Shown: one piece after another, positions 1-11,006 of the stretch | Layout of the letters: each line of letters opens with the position of its first letter | How positions within the stretch are numbered: the first letter of the stretch is position 1 | Assembly (NCBI GenBank): GCA_016946835.1 | Contig: JACVTC010000147.1 | Span: forward strand, 90,001-154,000 | Source of the DNA: Neocallimastix lanati (nom. inval.) | Lineage: Eukaryota; Neocallimastigomycota; Neocallimastigomycetes; Neocallimastigales; Neocallimastigaceae | Reading direction: 5' to 3' | Length of the DNA: 64,000 bases | Program-made: the position numbers and the translations under genes | Notes under the pieces: model-generated | Database searches by the model: none | What the model was told of the DNA's origin: nothing | Seen by the model: the letters and a program-made list of their open reading frames with translations, nothing else

Positions 1-233
1 TATTATTATTATTACTATTTATTATTATTATTACTATTATTATTAATACTATTATTATTATTACTATTTATTATCATTATTACTATTATTATTACTATTA
101 TTATTATTACTATTTATTATTATTATTATTATTAATTATTATTACTATTATTATTAATTATTATTTATTATTAATTATAATTATCCTTATTTATTATCAT
201 CATAGTATTATTATTATAAATCAATGGACTTAC
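1..233 (-). other. Intron of the first receptor gene, running off the left edge
   Basis: On the minus strand the coding frame of the receptor at 234-2420 meets a GTAAGT donor complementary to positions 228-233. The rest of the window to base 1 is almost pure (ATT)n-type sequence with no coding signal. The two paralogues have an intron at the same place, so this is very probably the 5' part of the equivalent intron; its acceptor and the last exon are not in the window. Confidence 0.8.
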
Positions 234-2417
234 AAAGATGGCATAATATATTGCAAACATGTAACTAGTGATAACAAGTTCATTATAATTACAATAGAGA
301 TAACGATGTTGGATGAGGGATCCATAGGTCGTGATGCTAATGGTATTAAAGGATACCATGACCGTGATAATAGAGATGACCGTGACGAGCGCGATCGTAA
401 TACACTTTATTAGGTAACGATCATTAATTTTTTCACCAAAATGAACCTTGGAAATATTTTTATAGATATAGAAAATACGATATATGATGACGAAGACGGG
501 AAGATACACCATATTACTGATAAAGAATTTTAAAATGTAACTTATCCGACATAAGTAATTATTATAAAGTACAAAGTAGAGCATAGGATAGAAGATACTC
601 AGGATGATACCGAAAATAGTTAAACAGCATAGATTAGGCGATGCTGGCTTCATGCAGGAATGCTTTCTATACCTAAATACTGTAATGACAAGGTAGATAA
701 GGAAAATTTCCGTAATACCGAGGATGACCATTAGAGTGATCATCACATTCCAATTCGTATGGAATAATAGGAGTATTAATTGCTCCGATTCATTGGTGGA
801 GGTGAAGGCAGTAATGACTTGGGTATAATTATTGGTTTGAAGATTAGTTCTCAGAGTGGAGGGAAGAATAATTCTTGACTCCAGAAAGCTACTACTTAAT
901 TTATTCTTTTTAAGCGCTTCCTTCATACGAATAGGTTTCAGGGATTGAAGTTGATCACAAATTTCAGAATGACTGGAACAATACTGTTGAATCTCCTGAT
1001 CTTGATTTTTTTGCTTTAAATCAAAGGTGGGTATACTACCAAAATGATTGGCACGATAGATTTGAAATTTTCTGGAGGTAAGTTGAAGCGCAATTTCAAA
1101 GAGAATTTCCTTATTTTTTCGACTATTTTTATTGATGACCACAAATTTTTCACGAATGACACTACCACAATCATTTAAGGAATTATCCATTCTAACGGTT
1201 ATATTATTATATTGTTTTAATTCTTGAAAATAGGAAGCCTTCCCTTTCATCCATGAATCTTGACCATTAATAAAGGAATGATAGGCATCTTCCATGGAGA
1301 TGGCTAAAGTTTCATTGATACTTAATCCTGTTTTTTCAACTAAAAATTTTGCAAAGGATTCATATATTTCTTTCTTATAAAAATTCTTAAAATAGTCAGG
1401 ATATTTGAAAATTTTAGTCTTTTGTTTATTATTAAAATGATATTTAGAATATTCAATAAATGAATTTAATAATTCATCATTATCTGCAAGTCCTAGACTT
1501 ATTCTATCCTTATTCTTATCCTGATTCTTATTATTGTCCATATTATTATTATCATTATTTTTGTGATTGTTGTCATTATCATTGTTACTGTTATTGTAGT
1601 TGTTGTTGCTGTCATCATTGTTATTCATGTTGATGGATGATGATCTTTTTTGTTTTTTATTAGTTTCATTCTTTGATAATGATGTAGTTACATTATTACC
1701 ATTATTAATAACATTATTATTATCATTATTATTATTTTTATTATTATTATCATTATTATCATTGTTATTATCATCATTATTATTATCATTGTTATTATTA
1801 TTATTATTATTATTATGAGAGGTCTCTTGATGGTATAATACATCAAAATCAAGTTCATAAGGAAGTCCATATCGTTCCTCACTGTAGCCATCATCTAATA
1901 TATTTTTATCATGACTATCGAGAACATTTTCATTGGTTATATATTGTTCATAATTCAATAGATAGGAACTGAATTTATCCAAGGCGAACCCCATATTTAT
2001 ATTAGGATTGGATACAGAGGATTCATCGATAAATAGAAATCGATCATCCACGATCATCATATCATAGGTAGAATCTTTTAATTCCCTTATCGTACAATTT
2101 AAATTTCTTATAAAGTCAACATCTACGGTAAATCCTGAATTAAATACATTGTATAAAAATTCTATATAAAATCCATCCTCTGGTACCGGTGAACAATAGG
2201 AAAAAGAAATATTAAGAGGAGGTATGTTGGTTTTATTAAAGATTCCCTCTGATATAAAATATTGATTTATTAAGGAATTATGTTTTTCCAAATATTCTTC
2301 TGAATGAATATCAGGTCGATTGATTAATATTTTTATTGTATTTTCATTAGCTTTACTTTTTTGAATAGATAATACTAAAAAGTAAACTATCGATAAAATT
2401 AAATGTGATATAAATTG

Positions 2418-2420
<3 letters not shown>
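234..2420 (-). CDS. Class C GPCR-like receptor with solute-binding-protein-like ectodomain, exon 1 (3' incomplete)
   Basis: Exon 1 encodes about 729 residues. A signal peptide (about 1-24) leads into a large extracellular part (about 25-545) with motifs shared by the two paralogues below: INRPDI near the start, YDMMIVDDRFL, GLPYELDFDVLYH (resembling the conserved LYY region of bacterial-type family-1 solute-binding proteins), and GSIPTFDLK. Five membrane segments follow (about 560-729). The RKH-x(4)-ASPNL stretch near residue 588 is typical of the loop before TM2 in class C (GABA-B-like) GPCRs, and cysteines lie at the start of TM3 and in the loop before TM5. TM6-TM7 and the tail must lie beyond the left edge. 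Residues about 205-303 are an Asn/Asp run absent from the paralogues. The start is the ATG just after a long A tract on the coding strand. The ligand is unknown; a sugar or oligosaccharide is an inference. Confidence 0.8.
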
Positions 2421-2450
<30 letters not shown>

Positions 2451-3567
2451 TGTTATTTAAATATATTTTGTTTTGATTTGTTTTATTTAACTTTTCTTTC
2501 TTTCTTTCTTTCTTTCCTTTTTTAAATTTAATTTAACTCATTGATTTATTATTATGAGAGAGAATTTTATTTAATTTGCATATACTATCAGTGAAATGTT
2601 TTTTTTTAAAAAAATTATTATTATTAATATATATACTATATATACTTTATATTAACCCAAATTAAAATAGTTTAATTTTATTTTTTTCCCTTTTTTTTTT
2701 TTTTTTCTTTTTTTTTTTTTTTTACTATATACATAAATATTTGTTGTTTGTTCGCTTGCTTGTTTTATTAATAAATTAAAATTATATGTAAATTTCTTTT
2801 ATATCAATTATTATTAATTCGTTGTTTGTTTGTTTGCTTGCTTTATTAATAAATTAAAATTATATATAAATTTCTTTTTTAACAATTATCATTAATTATT
2901 AACGAAATTAATATCAATAGTTTATACTATCTAACAAAAAAAAAAAAAAAATATTAATGATAATAAATTAATAAATAAATATAATAGTAATAATTCAAAT
3001 ATTATAAATTTTATAATAAAACTATAAAACACAATTATTATATTATTTTATTTACAAAATTAGAAGGAAATAAAAATATAATATTAAATAATTTATTTTG
3101 TAAATTATTAATTTCTATGTTAAAACCTAATGAATATTATTATTGATTTTGTTTATTTTATTTATATATATATATAAAAAAGGAATAATTATATATTTAT
3201 ATTATAAATTATTGCTTTATTGTATTTTTTTTTTTTTTTTTCTTAATTTGCTTTTTATCTTTTTGTTTTTTTATTCATAGAGTTACAAATTATAGGCTTA
3301 TTTTATTTTATTTTGATTAGTTGAAATTTTATTTTATTTTTTTTCTTTTCATTTAATTTATATTTTGAAACAATAACTTTTATCATTTAATTATACTTAT
3401 TTTTTTTTTTTTATTTAAATTAAAATCTTATTAATAAGTTTCAAAATAAAATATTTAATTCTTAATAAGTTTTCTTTTATCTATGTGAGAATATAAATAT
3501 ATTAATTTTATATCACTTTTTAAATTGTATTTTTATAATTATAATTATTAAATTAAATATTATAAAT

Positions 3568-3613
<46 letters not shown>

Positions 3614-4824
3614 AACTTAAAATAAATTAAAAGAAAATAAGAAAAGATATTAAAGTGTGAATTATGTTAAAAAAAAAAAAAAAAAAAAAAAAACAATCTC
3701 TTCTTTTTTTTTAGTGGAAAAAAAAAATCTCTTCTTTTTTTTTAGTGGAAAAAAAAAAAAGGGATAAACCTTATATTTATATAGTAATATATATTTTGTA
3801 CTTTGTAAAAAATTTTTATTTTTTTATTTTATTATGCATTTTTATTAGTACAAAATAATTTAATATCTTTTTTTTTTTTTTTTTATTTTTTTTTTTTTTA
3901 TTCTTATTTTATTTATTAAAATAAGATATATATATATAAATACAAATATATATGTATTTATATTTATATTTATAATTATATTTATATTTATATACGATAA
4001 AATAAATTCTGATAGTTACACTATAAAACTACTTTCAAACAATAAAAATTAAATAAAAAAAAAAAAAAAATTCAAAACTATTTTTTTATAATTAATTATT
4101 AATTTATTTTTGTATTCATGATATTTTGTGTGACCATTGATTTTTATGTGTATGTTTTAATATAAAATAAAGTTTTAGTTTTTTTTTTTATAAAATCTTT
4201 TTTATTAAAAAAACTTTTTTATTATTTTTTTAAATTATTTTAATTAAATGATTCATCATTATTGATTATTATTTGTCCACTATTTAATATATTTTTTAAT
4301 ATATAATTAATAAATATTTGATATTTCTCAATTATTTAATTTTTATTAATTATTAATTAATTATTAATTATTAAATATTTATTTTATTACTATTATTATT
4401 TAATTATTTATAATTCAATTATTTACTTTTTATTATTTATAATTCAATTATTTATTATTTATTATTTAATTATTTATAATTCAATTATTTACTTTTTATT
4501 ATTTAATTATTTATTATTTATTATTTTCCAAGATTCAATTATTGATTTAATTATTTTTATAATGATTGTTTATTATTATTGAATATTGAATATTTATTGT
4601 TAATTAAAATATAATTATTCAATTATTTATTAGTTATCATATTTGATTATTTAATTATTTATTATACCATTTTTTTTTAATTTATTTATTATTTAAAATA
4701 AAATATAATTTATTATTTTAAAATTTAAATCTCATTAATATTAATTATTATTATTAATAAATTAATTTAAAATTAATCTTTTTTTTTAAAAAAAAAAAAT
4801 GAAATTTTTAGGAGAATGAAATAT

Positions 4825-4863
<39 letters not shown>

Positions 4864-5172
4864 TTTTAATTATTGAAGATCTAATGATGACGATGATGAT
4901 AGTAAATTAATTAAGAAAGTTGATATTAATGATTTATCTTTTTATATTTGTTTTATATATATATATATATATATTTTTTTTTCTTGATTTATAATTTTAT
5001 ATTTTTATATTATTACTATTTATCATCACTATTTATTTGTAGTATTATTTTATTTAAAAAAAAAATAAAAGAAATAATTAAACATTAAAAAAAAAAATAA
5101 AAGGTAGACAAAGAGAATAGATAGACAGATTCATAATTTTTGTTTTTTTTTTTTTTTTTTTTTTAATTTAAA

Positions 5173-5214
<42 letters not shown>

Positions 5215-5310
5215 AGAGAGAGAGAGAAAGGAGAAAAAAAAAATTTTTTTTTCTAAAATTGATGATAAAAAAAAAATTAAAAATTTTATTAGTTAATATA
5301 ACCATAAACG

Positions 5311-5341
<31 letters not shown>

Positions 5342-5999
5342 TGAAGATGACTAATAAAACATCATTAATTGATCCTATAATGGAATAATTAAATATAAAT
5401 ATCTACATTTATATACATAAAAAAAATTATAAACTATTATTACAATTATAATTATATAATTATATAATATAAGATATAAGATATAAGATAGAGATAGATT
5501 GTAAAAATAAATAAAATAAGATAAAAAATAAAAATGTTAAGTTACCTCTTCGCATTAAGATTATATAATTTATATAATTATATAATTGCATATATTATAT
5601 ATATTATTCATATAACGATACTGTAATGATGTATCAATTTTTTTTTAAAATTTTATCCAATTATATAATAGTATATTTTATTTTTTATTTATTTATATAT
5701 ATATATATATCTTTTTTGTATTTTTTTTTTTTTTTTTTTTTAACTGTCCCGGTTGAATTAATAAATCCTTTTTATATATATATTATATATATTAGTATTA
5801 TTATTTTTAATTAAGATTATTTGTACAATTTTTTTTTTGTTTTTGTTTCTGTTTCATGTTTGTAATATTAATTAGTAAATGTTTCTGATTCATATTTGTA
5901 ATATTAATTATTATTAATTATTATATATAAATTATATAATAATTTTTTTTCCTTTTTAAGGTGAAAAATAATTGAATTCGTTTGTACTATAATTATTAT
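2421..5999. other. AT-rich intergenic DNA, no gene seen
   Basis: Homopolymer A and T tracts dominate (for example around 2421-2448, 3581-3610 and 5174-5210), with short runs such as CTTT near 2490-2515, ATTT at about 4819-4865, and TTATTTATAATTCAATTA-like units at 4400-4520. A GTTTGTTTGCTTGC-like stretch with its flank occurs twice, near 2741-2800 and 2821-2880. The 62-residue open frame near 5626 is poly-Phe/Ile/Tyr and has no coding character. The region contains the putative promoter side of the first receptor, but I could not identify a specific element. Confidence 0.7.
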
Positions 6000-6205
6000 G
6001 TAATTATTTACTTATTTACTTATTCAACACTTTAATTATTTATTTATTTAATTATTCAACTATTTAATTATTCAACTATTTACTTATTCAACTATTTACT
6101 TATTCAATTATTTAATTATTCAACTATTTAATTATTCAACTCTTTAATTAATTAATTATTTATTTAATTATTTATTTATTTATTTATTCAACTATTTAAT
6201 TAATT

Positions 6206-6236
<31 letters not shown>

Positions 6237-6540
6237 CAACTATTTAATTATTCAACACTTTTATTATTTATTTATTTAATTATTTATTTATTTATTTATT
6301 CAACTATTTAATTATTCAACTATTTACTTATTCAACTATTTACTTATTCAATTATTTAATTATTCAACTATTTAATTATTCAACTCTTTAATTAATTAAT
6401 TATTTATTTAATTATTTATTTATTTATTTATTCAACTATTTAATTAATTAATTAATTATTTATTTATTTATTTATTCAACTATTTAATTATTCAACACTT
6501 TAATTATTTATTTATTTAATTATTTATTTATAATTTCTTT
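6000..6540. repeat. TTCAACTATTTAATTA-type minisatellite with a higher-order repeat
   Basis: Units built from TATTCAACTATTTAATTAT alternate with TATTTATT runs. A longer block recurs with a period of 244 bp: the CAACTCTTTAATTAATTAAT landmark begins at 6137 and again at 6381, and the order of units around it is nearly the same. No coding frame. Confidence 0.8.
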
Positions 6541-7324
6541 TTACTTTAATTTTTTATATTAAATATTAAATAAGGAAAGTGATAAATTATTTCTCATAAT
6601 TTCCTTTATAGATATGATATAACACCCAAATAAAAACTTTAATTATTAATAAATTATTTTATTAATTATTACATAAAAATAAATTAATAAATCATTTGCA
6701 AATTCGTGACATAAATAAAACGTGATCGAAAATAATGTGATAAAATTAAAATTATGTAAAGACATAAAATTATGCAAGAACATAAAAATTAATGTAAACA
6801 TAAAATTTATATAATAAATTTTATGTTTGGTTAAAATTGAAAATAATTTATAAAATTCTTTTTATTATTTTTATATTATTTTTATATTGAATATTTTATA
6901 TTTTATTAATTATAATAAATATCTAATATTTTTATTATTATTTTATAAATATTTTATTTTAATATTTTATGTTTTTATTTTGTACTTTATATGAAATAAT
7001 TTAAATACTTAATAGTTAATTCTAAAAATATTAATTATTTAAATAGGTTATTATGAACTACAAATATAAAAGCAAGATTAATTCTTTATAATTATTCTTT
7101 GCGCGGTTTTATGCCAATTTATTTTATAATTACTTTCATATTTACAAATGAATAGTTAAATACATGTATTAAATAATTTTTATAATTACTTTTAAATAAT
7201 AAATAAATAAAAATTAATAATTAAATAACAACTTAAATAAAACTTCTCCCAACAAGAGAATTTGAGCCTAGGCATACTATATCAGATATATTTATTCCAC
7301 TATTATTATTATTATTATTATTTA
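6541..7324. other. AT-rich intergenic DNA
   Basis: Ordinary AT-rich spacer without an open frame. The end (about 7245-7305) is a little richer in G and C (CTTCTCCCAACAAGAGAATT, then TGAGCCTAGGCATAC) and leads into the 13-bp repeat and the GC-richer island that follow, so it may belong to the same unit. Confidence 0.5.
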
Positions 7325-7425
7325 TTATAATTATTTATTATAATTATTTATTATAATTATTTATTATAATTATTTATTATAATTATTTATTATAATTATT
7401 TATTATAATTATTTATTATAATTAT
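7325..7425. repeat. 13-bp tandem repeat TAATTATTTATTA
   Basis: About eight head-to-tail copies of the 13-bp unit with hardly any variation, between the CCTAGG-containing segment on the left and the GC-richer island on the right. Confidence 0.85.
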
Positions 7426-7770
7426 TACTCTGAACCGTTACACATATAAGGTTTCTGAATTGAAACCCCGACTACTTCCTGAAAGGGGGGAGGAGAGATT
7501 TTCATCTTCCAAGAGTGTGTTTTTCCCCAATAAAATGAAGTTGGTCGCTTGCTCACTAGGATAAGTATTCCTTGTTGCTAGACCATATATAATTGTAAAG
7601 TGAAGATGGCAGAGAGAGAGAGAGAGAGAGAAAGAGCAGCACTCAATTTGTGAGAGGATTAGTGTTTAGTGTAGTCGTTCCTACCCCTCTCGAGGATGAT
7701 TCGAAAAGAAGGAGAGAGAGAAAGAGAGAGAGATCTACACCGAAACGGTATGCCAAGGGAATTTAATAAA
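7426..7770. other. GC-richer island of unknown nature (possible retroelement or LTR relic)
   Basis: This stretch has far more G and C than anything nearby: a GGTTTC/GAAACC hairpin at about 7450-7467, a CCCC...GGGGGG pair at about 7466-7491, two GA-rich runs (about 7613-7635 and 7710-7731), and phrases such as GTCGCTTGCTCACTAGG. On the minus strand TGTAACGGTTCAG (reading left from about 7445) looks like the TG-starting end of some LTRs, but I see no second LTR, primer-binding site or gag-pol coding. A minus-strand frame stays open for roughly 55 codons but resembles nothing I know. It could also be an RNA gene; no tRNA boxes were found. Confidence 0.35.
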
Positions 7771-8679
7771 ATCAAAATAAAAAAAAAATAAAAATAAAGC
7801 TAAAAGTAGTAAAAAAAAAAAAAAAAGACTTTCCATAAATAATTTATTAATTAAAAATAGTTAAATTGAAATTTCCCATTTTCTATCATTTGTTTTCAAA
7901 AAAAAAAAAAAAAACATAAATAAAAAATGTTTCTTTTTTTTTTTTTTTTTAATATTTCCTTTAAAGAAAATATTAAATTTTATTTTTTTTTTTTTTTTTT
8001 TTTTATTTTATTAATAAAAAAAATACACACAAAAAAAAAAAAAAAAAAAGAAACATTTTTTTTTATTTTACCATAAATGGATAATGTCCCTAGTTTTAAA
8101 TGAATTAAAAAAAAAAAATTTTTTTTTTTAATTATTCTTAATTTTTTTAATATTAAAAATTTTTTTTTTTTAATTTTTAATATTTATTATTTTTTTAATT
8201 TTTGGTAGAAGAGGTGACATGAAACAAAAAATATTAACAAGAATTAATTAATTCTATTCTCTATATATATAAAGAATTTATGACATAAATGACATGCATT
8301 GGTTATATAAATGACATAATTGACATGTATAAAATATATAATCCTATTCATAATAAATACAGAAGTTTAAAGAACTTTCAAAAAAATAGTATTTATTTAT
8401 TATTTATTTATTTATTTATAAAATTTTTTTCAAACTTTATATTCTTAAATATAATATGATATATAATGCATATATATTGTGTAAAATGTGTATATTATAT
8501 TATATTACTAATAGTTATGGGCATATTATAGTATACAGTGACTGATGTTTTATAAACTTAGACTTATTTCTACTTATAAGTTCTACATATTATAAATTAC
8601 GTAATTATTGTTTGTACATTAATATGAACCGTTAGTTTTAAATGTTTTATATTACTTTAATTGTGTAACAATATAATAG

Positions 8680-8711
<32 letters not shown>

Positions 8712-8784
8712 CACTCCTATTTTATAAATATCAATATATTATATACTAAGCCAACAACTGTTATTATTAACATAAATAAATAAT
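7771..8784. other. AT-rich intergenic DNA
   Basis: Homopolymer-rich spacer. AATGACATGCATTGG and ATTGACATGTATAAA at about 8287-8335 are two near copies of a short motif. No gene was seen. Confidence 0.5.
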
Positions 8785-9370
8785 TGAATAATAAATATTA
8801 AATAATAAATAATAAATAATAAATAATAAATAATAAATAATAAATAATAAATAATAAATAATAAATAATAAATAATAAATAATAAATAATAAATAATAAA
8901 TAATAAATAATAAATAATAAATAATAAATAATAAATAACAAATAACAAATAACAAATAACAAATAATAAATAATAAATAACAAATAACAAATAATAAATA
9001 ATGGAATAATAAATAATAAATAATTAAATAATAAATAATAAATAATAAATAATGAAATAATAAATAATAAATAATAAATAATAAATAATAAATAATGGAA
9101 TAATAAATAATGGAATAATAAATAATAAATAATTGAATAATAAATAATGGAATAATAAATAATAAATAATAAATAATAATAATTAAATAATGGAATAATA
9201 AATAATAAATAATAAATAATAAATAATAAATAATAAATAATAATTAAATAATGGAATAATAAATAATAAATAATAAATAATAATAATAATTAAATAATTA
9301 AATAATGGAATAATAAATAATAAATAATTTAATAATAAATAATAATAAATAACTAAATAATTAAATAATT
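8785..9370. repeat. Heptanucleotide array (TAATAAA)n
   Basis: A long array of the 7-bp unit TAATAAA (TTTATTA on the other strand), with occasional AACAAAT, GGAATAAT and AATTGAAT interruptions. Because 7 is not a multiple of 3, all three minus-strand frames stay open as an IYYLLF repeat; these are not genes. The same unit recurs at about 15.1-15.6, 17.6-17.8, 26.6-27.0 and 28.97-29.2 kb. Confidence 0.9.
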
Positions 9371-9638
9371 AAATAAATTTCTATGGAATGATATATTGTT
9401 GAACCTAATTATAATTATTCCATAAATAAATTAAAATTGTGTATTTTTATTTTATCTTTATCAATTAGGATTAAATTTTAATAACCATTTTATAAAAAAA
9501 GTACTTTGTTGTATAATAATTTTATTTATGGATAACAAAACGTTTAAATACCTTTAATTATTATTATGTAAAAAATATTATATTTTGACTTAATATTATG
9601 ATAAACTAAATACATTTTTTTTTCTTTCTTCAATAATC

Positions 9639-9669
<31 letters not shown>

Positions 9670-11006
9670 GAAGAATAATAGCAATATAAATATAAATTAT
9701 CTACCAAGAATGAATGAATAATATCTATCTATATATTTATCTATATATCTATTAATTCTGAAATTTAAAATAAAAATAAATATCAATTAACAATTACAAA
9801 TATATATATATATATTTTTTCCCCATAATGACAGAGTTCAAATAAAAAAAAAAAAATTAGAAAAATTTATCCTATTTCTTTTTAAATTGAATTGAAAAAA
9901 AGGAAGAGAGGTGGGAGTTTTTTTTTGAAGACATCATTTAACCCCCTCCCCATTAAAATATACCAGAATTTTTTTTTTTTTTTTTTATTTCTGTGGAAAA
10001 TTAATATTAGAATTACAAAATTAATTCGATTAAACAATATTAATATTAATATTAATATTTAAAAAAAAAAACAAAAAAGTAAACTATAAAGATTTCAAAA
10101 TCATTTCTAAATATGGTAAAAATAATCAATGATTCAAATCATTGCTTCCCAAAATCCTTCTGAGAATTTAATCCACTTTAAAATTTCTAAATAGAATTTA
10201 AGAAGGAATAAATAATAACACTAAATTTTATTACTAACTTTTAATATTATTACTATTATTATTATTATTACTATTATTATTATTACTATTATTATTATTA
10301 TTATTTTTCTTTTTAAAATTTTAATAAATTTGGATTAATTTTGATTAAATATATATATATATATATTTATTTAGTTTTCTATCATTTTATTTTTATGTTT
10401 ATTAATATAATTAATTTTTTTTTTTTTTTTTTTTATTATTATTATTTATTAAATTTATATATTTTCAATTAAAATTTTATTAAAATTGTTTATTATTATC
10501 TTTATTATTATAATTTTTATTATTATTTTTTATTTAATATAATTATTTAAAATTCTATTTTAATTATTTATATTAAACACTTAAAAAACATTTATTTTTA
10601 TTATTTTCTTTATTATTATAATTTTTATTATTATTTTTTATTTAATATAATTATTTAAAATTCTATTTTAATTATTTATATTAAACACTTAAAAACATTT
10701 ATTTTTATTTTTATTTTTATTTTTATAAATTTTTTTTTTTTATTATTATTAGGATTAGAATTAGAAATAACTTGTTTGGTTTATGTTGACTTTTAATGGA
10801 AATGATATTATGAGATTATTATATATATATATTTTTTTTAAAAAAAAAAAAAAAAAAATTATTACTATTATAATTATTTATTTTTTTTTCCCATTAATAC
10901 TTCTATTATGATTAATAAGATTGAATGCTTATTTTCTCACTTTATATTTTTTTTTTTTTTTTTAAGGTATTTATTTAAAAAATTTTTGATCAAATAAAAA
11001 TTATTT
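9371..11006. other. AT-rich intergenic DNA downstream of receptor 2, with a 108-bp tandem duplication
   Basis: A block of about 108 bp beginning CTTTATTATTATAATTT at 10500 is repeated at 10608. A short inverted pair CAATGATT/AATCATTG lies near 10128-10145. The region covers the 3' flank of the receptor ending at 11007; no specific terminator could be picked out in such AT-rich sequence. Confidence 0.6.

Noticed and set aside
7690-7720. Possible tRNA T-arm at GATTCGAA
   Set aside because: No A box, acceptor stem or cloverleaf could be paired around it.
8739-8990. Three overlapping minus-strand frames reading an IYYLLF repeat
   Set aside because: They are the three registers of a 7-bp satellite with no stop codon, not genes.
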